A stretch of DNA of 64,000 nt from Synchiropus splendidus (lineage: Eukaryota > Chordata > Actinopteri > Syngnathiformes > Callionymidae), in contig NC_071349.1 in NCBI RefSeq assembly GCF_027744825.2, forward strand, positions 930,001 through 994,000. Direction: 5' to 3'. Numbering within the stretch: the first letter of the stretch is position 1; every line of letters starts with the position of its first letter. The notes beneath the pieces are model-generated. The model was given only the letters and a program-made list of their open reading frames with translations. It had not been told where the DNA came from and made no database searches. The position numbers were made by a program, and so were the translations under genes. Below are positions 27,876 through 40,300 of the stretch, piece after piece.

Positions 27876-30800
27876 TCCTCGGACGCCCATGGCTTCTCAA
27901 GCATAACCCCCACATTGACTGGAGAAATGAGAAAATCATAAGTTGGAGTCTAAACTGTCATAAAGTTTGTCTTCTCTCCGCTTTACCTCCCACTTTTGGT
28001 CCTCCTTGTACCATTGACACCACTGATCTGTCTCTCATTCCAGTTGAGTACCAAGATTTGAGAGCTGCGTTCAACAAAGAGAAAGCCAAATCTCTACCAT
28101 CTCATCGGCCTTATGATTGTGCAATTGATCTGTTGCCAGGTGCCCAGTTACCCAAGTCTCGCTTGTACAACCTCTCTCGCCCTGAACGGGAGGCCATGGA
28201 GCGCTATCTAAAGGAGTCCCTTGAAGCTGGCATTATAAGGCCTTCAGTCTCTCCACTTGGTGCTGGTTTCTTCTTTGTTGAAAAGAAGGACAAGAGTCTA
28301 CGCCCCTGCATTGATTTCAGAGGACTCAACAGCATCACAATTAAAAACAAATATCCTCTCCCTCTTATTAATTCTGCTTTTGACGTTCTTCAGGGAGCCA
28401 CCATTTTTACAAAACTGGACCTTGGAAACGCCTACCACCTGGTCCGGATAAGAGAAGGTGACGAGTGGAAAACTGGTTTTAACACCCATCTCGGCCACTT
28501 TGAATATCTGGTCATGCCTTTTGGTCTCTCTAATGCTCCGGCTGTTTTTCAACATCTGGTCAATGACATTTTAAGAGACATGTTAAACCAGTTTGTCTTC
28601 GTCTATTTAGATGACATTCTCATATTTTCGAAGGATCTGGAAGAACACCGAAATCACGTACGTCAAGTCCTCCAGCGGTTACTCGAGAACAAACTCTACG
28701 TGAAAGCTGAGAAATGCGAATTTCATTCCAAGTCTGTCTCCTTCCTTGGTTATATCATTGCGGGTGGCCAGGTTAAGATGGACCCGGAGAAAGTGAAGGC
28801 AGTGGTCGACTGGCCAACTCCCTCCAACCTCAAACAGCTCCAGAGGTTTCTTGGTTTCGCCAACTTCTACCGGAGATTCATTCGGAATTACAGTAAGGTC
28901 GCCGCTCCACTCACTCACTTAACCTCTACTTCCAGACACTTCCAGTGGTCCTCTGAAGCTGAAACTGCCTTCGCCAATCTTAAGCGTCTCTTCACTACTG
29001 CGCCAATACTGGTCCAACCAGACCCATCAAAACAATTTGTGGTTGAGGTGGACGCTTCTGAGGTTGGGGTCGGAGCGGTTCTCTCCCAGCGTTCCACGGA
29101 AGATGGTAAGCTACATCCCTGCGCCTTCATGTCTCACCGCCTATCACCTTCTGAAAGCAACTACGATGTGGGAAATCGGGAATTATTAGCGGTAAAACTT
29201 GCCTTGGAAGAGTGGAGGCACTGGCTTGAGGGGGCAGAACTACCATTCCTCGTCTGGACCGATCACAAGAATCTGGCCTATATACAATCTGCAAAGAGGT
29301 TGAATTCCCGCCAGGCCAGATGGGCACTCTTCTTTGGACGCTTTAATTTCTCCCTGACTTTCAGGCCTGGGTCCAAAAACGCAAAGCCAGATGCTCTCTC
29401 CCGTATCCCTGAGAAGACTGGACTTTTGGAGACACCTGACACCGTTCTGCCCAGGAACTGCTTCATCTCTGCTGCCGTCACGTGGACAATAGAAGAGGAA
29501 GTTAAGAATGCCCAACATCAGCAGCCAGATCCTGGCAATGGCCCCCCCGGTAGGCTTTTTGTTCCCGACTCTATGAAGACCAAAGTGTTAGAGTGGACCC
29601 ACTCTTCCAAACTCACTTGTCACCCCGGAGTCACTAGAACAATCTCCTTCCTCCGGCGCAGGTTCTGGTGGCCCACGCTAGACCAGGATACAAAGTCTTT
29701 TGTTTCCGCCTGTCATGTCTGTGCCAGTAACAAGACTTCCAACCAACCCAGCTCTGGCTTCCTCCGACCACTCCCGATTCCCCGTCGACCTTGGTCTCAT
29801 ATAGCTTTGGACTTTGTTACTGGGTTACCAATCTCTCAGGGAAAATCTGTCATCTTAACCGTTATCGATCGTTTCAGTAAAGTTGCACACTTCCTCCCGT
29901 TGCCTAGCCTACCGTCGGCTAAAGAAACAGCTGACCTACTCATGAGCAATGTCTTCAGACTACATGGACTGCCAAGCGACATTGTCTCAGACCGGGGTCC
30001 ACAGTTCACTTCAGCTGTTTGGAAGGCATTCTGTTCCGCCATTGGAGCCAGTGTTAGTCTGTCCTCAGGTTTCCATCCACAAACCAACGGTCAAGCAGAA
30101 AGGGCCAACCAAGAACTGGAAAAAACCCTCCGTTGTCTCATCTCGGCTCAGCCTTCCACTTGGTCAACCCAACTGCCATGGGTCGAATATGCCCACAACA
30201 CCTTGGTCTCTTCTGCTACGGGTATGTCTCCGTTTGAATGTCTGTATGGTTACCAGCCACCGCTGTTTCCTTCTCAGGAGAAGGAGATATCCGTGCCCTC
30301 TGTCATGGCACACATCCGCCGATGTCGGGGAACCTGGCGCAGAGCTCGCTCCACGCTCGTAAAGACTTCTAAGCGTTACGAGCGTTTGACTAACCGCCAC
30401 CGCCAGACAGCACCCAAGTATTGCCCTGGAGACAAGGTTTGGCTTTCCACTAAGAACCTCCCCCTGAAGACTGATGCCAAGAAACTGGCTCCCAAGTTTA
30501 TTGGTCCCTTCGAAATCTTGAGGATTATTAATCCAACCGTGGTCCGCCTTAAACTGCCCCGAACCCTCAGGATTCACCCCTCTTTTCATGTCTCTTGCAT
30601 TAAGCCTGTTTCTTCTAGCCCCTTGGCTACTCCCACCCCTAGCCCTCCTCCCCCTCGGATGATTGATGACCACCCAGCCTACACCGTCCGGCGTATCCTG
30701 CGGTCCAGGAGACGTGGTCGTGGAGTTCAGTATCTTGTGGACTGGGAAGGATACGGCCCCGAGGAGAGATGCTGGGTTCCACGGAAGAACATTTTAGACC

Positions 30801-30955
30801 CGACTCTCCTACAGGACTTTTATAGAGACCATCCGGAGATGCCCGGTGGGCCGCCTGGAGGCGTCCGTCGGAGGGGGGGTACTGTCACAACCTCTTCCGC
30901 TGACGTCACCGCCCAACCCACCTCGTCACATTCACACCTGCCTCCAATCTTCTGA
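27872..30955 (+). CDS. Gypsy Pol: RT-RNase H-integrase-chromodomain
   Basis: A 1027-codon open frame beginning at GTG 27872, in the final strand of the protease ([17 protein letters not shown]). The reverse transcriptase has [10 protein letters not shown] (Asp183) and YLDD at residues 245-248. RNase H follows, starting [16 protein letters not shown] (Asp394). The integrase zinc-binding region has [18 protein letters not shown] and CHVCASNK. The core has [18 protein letters not shown] and a [10 protein letters not shown] glutamate. A C-terminal chromodomain follows ([20 protein letters not shown], then [14 protein letters not shown]), marking a chromovirus. Chromodomains direct insertion to modified chromatin. 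The frame runs into the 3' LTR. The open length suggests recent activity, but the missing protease means it cannot have moved without help. Confidence 0.9.
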   Translation: MILGRPWLLKHNPHIDWRNEKIISWSLNCHKVCLLSALPPTFGPPCTIDTTDLSLIPVEYQDLRAAFNKEKAKSLPSHRPYDCAIDLLPGAQLPKSRLYNLSRPEREAMERYLKESLEAGIIRPSVSPLGAGFFFVEKKDKSLRPCIDFRGLNSITIKNKYPLPLINSAFDVLQGATIFTKLDLGNAYHLVRIREGDEWKTGFNTHLGHFEYLVMPFGLSNAPAVFQHLVNDILRDMLNQFVFVYLDDILIFSKDLEEHRNHVRQVLQRLLENKLYVKAEKCEFHSKSVSFLGYIIAGGQVKMDPEKVKAVVDWPTPSNLKQLQRFLGFANFYRRFIRNYSKVAAPLTHLTSTSRHFQWSSEAETAFANLKRLFTTAPILVQPDPSKQFVVEVDASEVGVGAVLSQRSTEDGKLHPCAFMSHRLSPSESNYDVGNRELLAVKLALEEWRHWLEGAELPFLVWTDHKNLAYIQSAKRLNSRQARWALFFGRFNFSLTFRPGSKNAKPDALSRIPEKTGLLETPDTVLPRNCFISAAVTWTIEEEVKNAQHQQPDPGNGPPGRLFVPDSMKTKVLEWTHSSKLTCHPGVTRTISFLRRRFWWPTLDQDTKSFVSACHVCASNKTSNQPSSGFLRPLPIPRRPWSHIALDFVTGLPISQGKSVILTVIDRFSKVAHFLPLPSLPSAKETADLLMSNVFRLHGLPSDIVSDRGPQFTSAVWKAFCSAIGASVSLSSGFHPQTNGQAERANQELEKTLRCLISAQPSTWSTQLPWVEYAHNTLVSSATGMSPFECLYGYQPPLFPSQEKEISVPSVMAHIRRCRGTWRRARSTLVKTSKRYERLTNRHRQTAPKYCPGDKVWLSTKNLPLKTDAKKLAPKFIGPFEILRIINPTVVRLKLPRTLRIHPSFHVSCIKPVSSSPLATPTPSPPPPRMIDDHPAYTVRRILRSRRRGRGVQYLVDWEGYGPEERCWVPRKNILDPTLLQDFYRDHPEMPGGPPGGVRRRGGTVTTSSADVTAQPTSSHSHLPPIF

Positions 30956-31306
30956 CGGCATAAAGACCGGACCAACCTGCCAGTCCTCGCCTGTTCGTCA
31001 ACCCTTCATGGTTGGTTCTCGAGCGGGATAGTTATTAGTTTATCTCTGCCTGCACAACGCATCGTCAGAGTCTTTTCAGTTTGTCTCTTCTGCCTCAGAT
31101 TCTGCCTGCCTGCACCTCCTGAACCCCTACTCCACTGCCTGCACCTCCTGCACCATCACCGCACGGACAGCCGGATTCCTGGATCCTCAACCACTAGTCC
31201 AGGATCTCCTCCACAGAATCAGAAGAACCTTCCGCTCAGCACGATTAAATAACCATCTTCTAATCCCCAACCTGCATTTGAGTCTCCTGCTTCCGTATTC
31301 GTTACA
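30883..31306 (+). repeat. Gypsy 3' LTR
   Basis: Preceded by the purine tract GGAGGGGGGG at 30869-30878. It begins TGTCACAACC at 30883, ends GTTACA at 31306, and runs directly into satellite DNA. Confidence 0.9.
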
Positions 31307-34300
31307 ATAACTTTGCAGGAGACTTCAGAATATGAAATTTTAACCTCCCACTATTGCAGAAAGGATCTGTCTTGTAGTTGCACATCAAATCTAAGCTGTC
31401 TGAAGTGTTTTTACAAAGTTATCAACATTTTTATGTTTGGCGTTCCGGAATCATCCTTATCTCAGTCTGAAAACGTCTTTTCTGGATTGTGCCATAACTT
31501 TGCAGGGAAGCCTCAGAACATGAAATTTTCACCTCCCACTATAGTAGAAAGGGTCTTTCTAGTAGTTGCACATCAAATCTAAGCTGTCTGAAGTGTTTTT
31601 CCAAAGTTATCAACATTTTTAAGTTTGGCGTTCTGGAACCCATCTTATCTCAGTCTGAAAATGTCTTTTCTGGATTGTGCCATAACTTTGCAGGGAAGCC
31701 TCAGAACATGAAATTTTCACCTCCCACTATAGTAGAAAGGGCCTTTCTAGTAGTTGCCCATCAAATCTAAGCTGTCTGAAGTGTTTTTCCAAAGTTATCA
31801 ACATTTTTATGTTTGGCGTTCAAGAATCGACCTTATCTCAGGCTGAAAACGCGTTTTACGCATTGTGCCATAACTTTGCAGGGAAGCTTCAGAACATCGA
31901 ATTTTCACCAAACACTACAGCAGAAAGGGTCTTTCTCCTAGTTGCACATCAAATCTAAGCTGTCAGAAGTGACTTTCCAAAGTTATCAACATTTCTATGT
32001 TTGGCGTTCCGGAATCAACCTTATCTCAGGCTGAACACCCGTTTTCTGCATTGTGCCATATCTTTGCAGGGATGCATCAGAACATGACATTTTAAAGTTC
32101 CACTATAGCAGAAAGGGTCTTTCTAGTAGTTGCACATCAAATCTAAGCTGTCTGAAGTGTTTTTCCAAAATTATCAACATTTTTATGTTTGGCGTTCCGG
32201 AATCGACCTCATCTCAGACTGAAAACGCGTTTTCGGAATTGTGCCATAACTTGGCAGGGAAGCTTCAGAACATGAAATTTTCACCTCCCACTATAGCAGA
32301 AAGGGTCTTTCTAGTAGTTGCACTTCAAATCTAGGCTGTCTGGAATGTTTTTCCCAAAGTTATCAACATTTTTATGTTTGGCGTTCCGGAACCCACCTTA
32401 TCTCAGGCTGAAAACGCGTTTTCTGCATTGTGCCATAACTTTGCAGGGAAGCTTCAGAACATGAAATTTTAACCTCCCACTGTAGCAGAAAGGGTCTTTC
32501 TAGTAGTTGCACATCAAATCTAAGCTGTCTGAAGTGGTTTTCCAAAGTTATCAACATTTTTATGTTTGGCGTTCCGGAACCCACCTTATCTCAGGCTGAA
32601 AACGCGTTTTCTGCATTGTGCCATAACTTCTCAGGGTAGCTTCAGAACATGAAATGTTCACCTCACACTATAGCAGAAAGGGTCTTTCTAGTAGTTGCAC
32701 ATCAAATCTAAGCTGTCTGAAGTGTTTTTCCAAAGTTATCAACATTTTTATGATTGGCGTTCCGGAATCGACCTTATCTCAGGCTGAAAACGCATTTTAC
32801 GCATTGTGCCATAACTTTGCAGGGAAGCTTCAGAAAATGAAATTTTCACCGCCCACTATAGCAGAAAGGGTTTTCCTAGTAGTTGCACATCAAATCTAAG
32901 CTGTCTGAAGTGTTTTTCGAAAGTTATCAACATTTTTATGTTTGGCAAACTGGAATCGACCTTATCTCAGGCTGAAAACGTGTTTTACGCATTGTGCCAT
33001 AACTTTGCAGGGAAGCTTCAGAACATGAAATTTTAACCTCCCACTGTAGCAGAAAGGGTCCTTCTAGTAGTTGCACATCAAATCTAAGCTGTCTGAAGTG
33101 TTTTTCGAAAGTTATCAACATTTTTATGTTTGGCGTTCTGGAACCCATCTTATCTCAGTCTGAAAACGTCTTTTCTGGATTGTGCCATAACTTTGCAGGG
33201 AAGCCTCAGAACATGAAATTTTCACCTCCCACTATAGTAGAAAGGGCCTTTCTAGTAGTTGCCCATCAAATCTAAGCTGTCTGAAGTGTTTTTCCAAAGT
33301 TATCAACATTTTTATGTTTGGCGTTCCGGAATCAACCTTATCTCAGGCTGAACACCCGTTTTCTGCATTGTGCCATATCTTTGCAGGGATGCATCAGAAC
33401 ATGACATTTTAAAGTTCCACTATAGCAGAAAGGGTCTTTCTAGTAGTTGCACATCAAATCTAAGCTGTCTGAAGTGTTTTTCCAAAATTATCAACATTTT
33501 TATGTTTGGCGTTCCGGAATCGACTTCATCTCAGACTGAAAACGCGTTTTCGGAATTGTGCCATAACTTGGCAGGGAAGCTTCAGAACATGAAATTTTCA
33601 CCTCCCACTATAGCAGAAAGGGTCTTTCTAGTATTGCACTTCAAATCTAAGCTGTCTGAAGTGTTTTTCCAAAGTTATCAACATTTTTACGTTTGGCGCT
33701 CCGGAACCCACATTATCATAGGCTAAAAACACGTTTTTTGCATTGTGCCATAACTTTGCAAGGAAGCTTCAGAACATGAAATTTTCACATCCCACTATAG
33801 CATAAAGGGTCTTTCTAGTAGTTGCACTTCAAATCTAAGCTGTCTGAAATGTTTTTCCCAAAGTTATCAACATTTTTATGTTTGGCTTTCCGGAACCCAC
33901 CTTATCTCAGGCTGAAAACGCGTTTTCTGCATTGTGCCATAACCTTGCAGGGAAGCTTCAGAACATGAAAGTTTCAACTCCCACTATAACAGACAGGGTC
34001 TTTCTAGTAGTTGCACATCAAATCTAAGTTGTCTGAAGTGTTTTTCGAAAGCTCTCAACATTTTTATGTTTGGCGTTCCGGAACCCTCCTTATCTCAGGC
34101 TGAAAACGCGTTTTCTGCATTGTGCCATAACTTCTCAGGGTAGCTTCAGAACATGAAATGTTCACCTCACACTATAGCAGAAAGGGTCTTTCTAGTAGTT
34201 GCACATCAAATCTAAGCTGTCTGAAGTGTTTTTCGAAAGTTATCAACATTTTTATGATTGGCGTTCCGGAATCGACCTTATCTCAGGCTGAAAACGTGTT

Positions 34301-37300
34301 TTACGCATTGTGCCATAACTTTGCAGGGAAGCTTCAGAACATGAAATTTTAACCTCCCACTGTAGCAGAAAGGGTCCTTCTAGTAGTTGCACATCAAATC
34401 TAAGCTGTCTGAAGTGTTTTTCGAAAGTTATCAACATTTTTATGTTTGGCGTTCCGGAACCCACCTTGTCTCAGGCTGAAAACGCGTTTTCTGCATTGTG
34501 CCATAACTTTGAAGGAAAGCTTCAGAACATGAAAGTTTCACCTACCACTATAGCAGAAATTGTCTTTCTAGTAGTTGCACATCAAATCTAAGCTGTCTGA
34601 AGTGTTTTTCCAAAGTTATCAACATTTTTATGTTTGGCGTTCCGGAACCCACCTTATCTCAAGCTGAAAACGCGTTTTCTGCATTGTGCCATAACTTTGC
34701 AGGGAAGCTTCAGAACATGAAATGTTCACCTCCCACTATAGCAGAAAGGTTCCTTCTAGTAGTTGCACATCAAATCTAAGCTGTCTGAAATGTTTTCCGA
34801 AAGTTATCAACATTTTTATGTTTGGCGTTCCAGAATCGACCCTATCTCAGGATGAAAAATCGTTTTCTGCATTGTCCCATAACTTTGCAGGGAAACTTCA
34901 GATTATGAAATTTTCACGTCCCACTATAGCAGAAAGGGTCTTTCTAGTAGTGGCACATCAAATCTAAGCTGTCTGAAGTGTTTTTCGAAAGTTATCAACA
35001 TTTTTATGTTTGGCGTTCCGCAACCCACCTTATCTCAGGCTGAAAACGCATTTTCTGCATTGTGCCATAACTTTGCAGGGAAGTTTCAGAACATGAAATT
35101 TTCACGTCCAACTATAGCAGAAAGGGTCTTTCTAGTAGTTGCACATCAAATCTAAGCTGTCTGAAGTGTTTTTCGAAAGTTATCAACATTTCTATGTTTG
35201 GCGTTCCAGAATCGACCTTATCTCAGGCTGAAAATGCGATGTTTGCATTGTGCCATAACTTGGCATGGAAGCTTCCGAACATGAAATTTTAAACTCCCAC
35301 TATAGCAGAAAGGGTCTTTCTAGTAGCTGCACATCAAATCTAAGCTGTCTGATGTGTTTTTCGAAAGTTAATAACGTTTTTATGTTTGGCGTTCCGGAAT
35401 CGACCTTATCTCAGGATGAAAAATCGTTTTCTGCATTGTCCCATAACTTTGCAGGGAAACTTCAGAACATGAAATGTTCACGTCCAACTATGGCAGAAAG
35501 GGTCTTTCTAGTAGTTGCACATCAAATCTAACCTGTCTGAAGTGTTTTTCCAAAGTTATCAACATTTTAATGTTTGGCGTTCCAGAATCGACCTTATCTC
35601 AGGCTGAAAACGCGTTTTCTGCATTGTGCCATATCTTTGCAGGGAAGCTTCAGAACATGAAATTTTAACCTCCCACTATAGCAGAAAGGGTCCTTCTAGT
35701 AGTGGCACATCAAATCTAAGCTGTCTGAAGTGTTTTTCCAAAGTTATCAACATTTTTATGTTTGGCGTTCCGGAATCGACCTTATCTCAGGCTGAAAACG
35801 CTTTTTACGCTTTGTGCCATAACTTTGCAGGGAAGCTTCAGAAAATGAAATTTTCACCTCCCCCCTATCGCAGAAAGGGTCTTTCTAGTAGTTGCACATC
35901 AAATCTAAGCTGTCTGATGCGTTTTTCCAATGTTATCAACATTGTTATGTATGGCGTTCCGGAATCGAACTTATCTCAGGCTGAAAACGCGTTTAACGCA
36001 TTGTGCCCTAACTTTGCAGGGAACCTTTAGAATGTCAAATTTTCACCTCCCACTATAGCAGAAAGGGTCTTTCTAGTAGTTGCACATCAAAGCTAAGCTG
36101 TCTCAAGTGTTATTCCAAAGTGATCAACCTTTTTACGTTTTGCGTTTCGGAACCCACCTAATCTCAGGCTGAAAACGCGTTTTCTGCATTGTGCCATAAC
36201 TTCTCAGGGAAGCTTCAGAACATGAAATGTTCACCTCCCACTATAGCAGAAAGGGTCTTTCTAGTAGTTACACATCAAATCGACGCTGTCTGAAGTGTTT
36301 TTCCAAAGTTATCAACATTTTTATGTATGGCGTTCCGGAATCGACCTTATCTCAGGCTGAAAACGCGTTTTACGCATTGTGCCATAACTTTGCAGGGAAG
36401 CTTCCGAACATGAAATGTTCACTTCCCACTATTGCAGAAAGGGTCTTTCTCGTAGTTGCACATCAAATCTAAGCTGTCTGAAGTGTTTTTCCAAAGTTAT
36501 CAACATTTTTACGTTTGGCGTTCCGGAATGAACATTATCTCAGGCTGAAAACGCATTTTCTGCATTGTGCCATAACTTTGTAAGGAAGCTTCAGAACATG
36601 AAATTTTCACCTCCCACTATAGCAGAAAGGGTCTTTCTAGTAGTTGCACATCAAATCTAAGCTGTCTGAAGTGTTTTTCGAAAGTTATCAACATTTTTAT
36701 GTTTGGCATTCCGGAATCGCCCTTATCTGAGGCTGAAAACGCGTTTTCTGCATTGTGCCATAACTTTCCATCGAAGCTTCAGAAAATGAAATTTTAACCT
36801 CCCACTATAGCAGAAAGGGTCTTGATAAGTAGTTGCACATCAAAGCTAAGCTGTCTGAAGTGTTTTTCCAAAGTTATCAACATTTTTATGCTTGGTGTTC
36901 CGGAATCGACCTTATCTCAGGCTGAAAGCGCGTTTTACGCATTGTGCCATAACTTTCCAGGGAAGCTTCAGAATATGAAATTTTCACATCCCACTATAGC
37001 AGAAAGGGTCTTTCTAGTAGTTGCACATCAAATCTAAGCTGTCTGAAGTGTTTTTCCAAAGTTGTCAACATTTTTATGTTTGGCGTTCAGGAATCGACCT
37101 TATCTCAGGCTGAAAACGGTTTGTTCGCATTCTGTGATAACTTTGCAGGGAAGCTTCAGAACATGAAATTTTCACATCCCACTATAGCAGAAAGGGTGTT
37201 TCTAGTAGTTGCACATCAAATCTAAGCTGTCTGAAGTGTTTTTCCAAAGTTATCTACATTTTTATGTTTGGCGTTCCGGAATCAACCTTATCTCAGGCTG

Positions 37301-40300
37301 AAAACGCGTTTTCTGCATTGTGCCATAACTTTGCAGAGAAGCTTCAGAACATGAAATTTTCACCTCCCACTATAGCAGAAAGGGTCTTTCTAGAAGTTCC
37401 ACATCAAATCTAAGCTGTCTGAAGTGTTTTTCCAAAGTTATCAACATTTTTATGCTTGGTGTTCCGGAATCGACCTCATCTCAGGCTGTAAGCGCGTTTT
37501 ACGCATTGTGCCATAATTTTCCAGGGAAGCTTCAGAATATGACATTTTCACATCCCACTATAGCAGAAAGGGTCTTTCTCGTAGTTGCACATCAAATCTA
37601 AGCTGTCTGAAGTGTTTTTCCAAAGTTATCAACATTTTTATGTTTGGCGTTCCGGAATCAACCTTATCTCAGGCTGAATACACGTTTTCTGCATTGTGCC
37701 ATAACTTTGCAGGGAAGCTTCAGAACATGAAATTTTCACCGCCCACTACAGCAGAAAGGGTCTTTCTAGTAGTTGCACATCAAATCTAAGCTGTCTGAAG
37801 TGTTTTTCGAAAGTTATCAACATTTTTATGTTTGGCGTTACGGAATCAACCTTATCTCAGGCTGAAAACGTGTTTTCTGCATTGTGCCATAACTTTGCAG
37901 GGAAGCTTCAGAACATGAAATTTTCACCTTCCACTATAGCAGAAAGGGTCTTTCTAGTAGTTGCACATCAAATCTAAGCTGTCTGAAGTGTTTTTCGAAA
38001 GTTATCAACATTTTTATGTTTGGTGTTCCGGAATCAACCTTATCTCAGGCTGAAAACGTGTTTTCTGCATTGTGCCATAACTTTGCAGGGAAGCTTCAGA
38101 ACATGAAATTTTCACCGCCCACTACAGCAGAAAGGGTCTTTCTAGTAGTTGCACATCAAATCTAAGCTGTCTGAAGTGTTTTTCCAAAGTTATCAACATT
38201 TTTATGTTTGGCGTTTCGGAATCGACCTTATCTCAGGCTGAAAACGCGATTTCTGCATTGTGCCATAACTTTGCAGGGAAGCTTCAGAGCATGACATTTT
38301 CACATCCCACTATAGCAGAAAGGGTCTTTCTAGTAGTTGCACATCAAATCTAAGCTGTCTGAAGTGTATTTAGAAAGTTATCAACATTTTTATGTTTGTC
38401 GTTACAGAATCAACCTTATCTCAGGCTGAAAACGTGTTTTCTGCATTGTGCCATAACTTTGCAGGGAATCTTCAGAACATGAAATTTTAACCTCCCACTA
38501 GGCAGAAAGGGTCTTGATAAGTAGTTGCAAATCAAATCTGAGCAATCTGAAGTGTTTTCGACAGTTATCAACATTTTTATGTTTGGCGTTCCGGAATCGA
38601 CCTTATCTCAGGTTGAAAACGCGTTTTACGCATTGTGCCATAACTTTCCAGGGAACCTTCTGAATATGAAATTTTCACATCCCACTATAGCATAAAGGGT
38701 CTTTCTAGCAGTTGCACGTCAAATCTAAGCTGTCTGAAGTGTTTTTCCAAAGTTATGAACATTTTTATGTTTGGCGTTCCGGAATCAACCTTATCTCAGG
38801 CTGAAAACGCGTTTTCTGCATTGTGCCATAACTTTGCAGGGAAGTTTAAGAACATGAAAATTTCACCGCCCACTACAGCAGAAAGGGTCTTTCTAGTAGT
38901 TGCATATCAAATCTAAGCTGTTTGAAGTGTTTTTCCAAAGTTATCAGCATTTTTATGTTTGGCGTTCCGGAATCAACCTTATCTCAGGCTGAAAACGCGT
39001 TTTCTGCATTGTGCCATAACTTTGCAGGGAAGCTTCAGAACATGAAATTTTCACATTCCACTATTGCAGAAAAGGTCTTTCTAGTTGTTGCACATCAAAT
39101 CTAAGCTGTTTGAAGTGTTTTTCCAAAGTTATCAACATTTTTATGTTTGGCGTTCTGGAATCGACCTTATCTCAGGCTGAAAACGCGTTTTCTGCATTGT
39201 GCCATAACTTTGCAGGGAAGCTTCAGAACATGAAATTTTCACATACCACTATTGCAGAAAAGGTCTTTCTAGTTGTTGCACATCAAATCTAAGCTGTTTG
39301 AAGTGTTTTTCCAAAGTTATCAACATTTTTATGTTTGGCGTTCCGGAATCAACCTTATCTCAGGCTGAAAACGGGTTTTCTGCATTGTGTCATAACTTTG
39401 CAGGGAAGCTTCAGAACATGAAATTTTCAGATACCACTATTGCAGAAAAGGTCTTTCTAGTTGTTGCACATCAAATCTAAGCTGTTTGAAGTGTTTTTCC
39501 AAAGTTATCAACATTTTTATGTATGGTGTTCCGGAATCGACCTTATCTCATTCTGAAAGCGCATTTTACGCATTGTGCCATAACTTTCCAGGGAAGCTTC
39601 AGAATATGAAATTTTCACATCCCACTATAGCAGAAAGGGTGTTTCTAGTAGTTGCACATCAAATCTAAGCTGTCTGAAGTGTTTTTCCAAAGTTATCAAC
39701 ATTTTTATGTTTAGCGTTCAGGAATCGACCTTATCTCAGGCTGAAAACGCATGTTCTGAATTGTGCCATAACTTCGCAGGGAAGATTCAGAACATGAAAT
39801 TTTCACATCCCACTATAGCAGAAAGGGTCTTTCCAGTAGTTGCACATCAAATCTAAGCTGTCTGAAGTGTTTTTCGAAAGTTATCAACATTTTTATGTTT
39901 GGCGTTCCGGAATGGACCTTATCTCAGGCTGAAAACGCGTTTTCTGCATTGTGCCATAACTTTGCAGGGAAGCTTCAGAACATGAAATTTTAACCTCCCA
40001 CTATAGCAGAAAGGGTCTTGATAAGTAGTTGCAAATCAAATCTGAGCAATCTGAAGTGTTTTCGACAGTTATCAACATTTTTATGTTTGGTGTTCCGGAA
40101 TCAACCTTATCTCAGGCTGAAAACGCGTTTTCTGCATTGTGCCATAACTTTGCAGGGAAGTTTCAGAACATGAAATTTTCACCGCCCACTGCAACAGAAA
40201 GGGTCTTTCTAGTAGTTGCACATCAAATCTAAGCTGTTTGAAGTGTTTTTCCAAAGTTATCAGCATTTTTATTTTTGGCGTTCCGGAATCAACCTTATCT

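Larger units (their letters stand above)
26511..31306 (+). mobile_element. Ty3/gypsy chromovirus with two LTRs
   Basis: LTRs of 422 and 424 bp (26511-26932, 30883-31306) begin TGTCACAACC and end GTTACA, and are nearly identical apart from small indels. They enclose gag and pol remnants. A polypurine tract precedes the 3' LTR. The two flanks differ: DIRS-like DNA on the left and satellite on the right. No target-site duplication is apparent (CTATT versus ATAAC). Confidence 0.9.
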
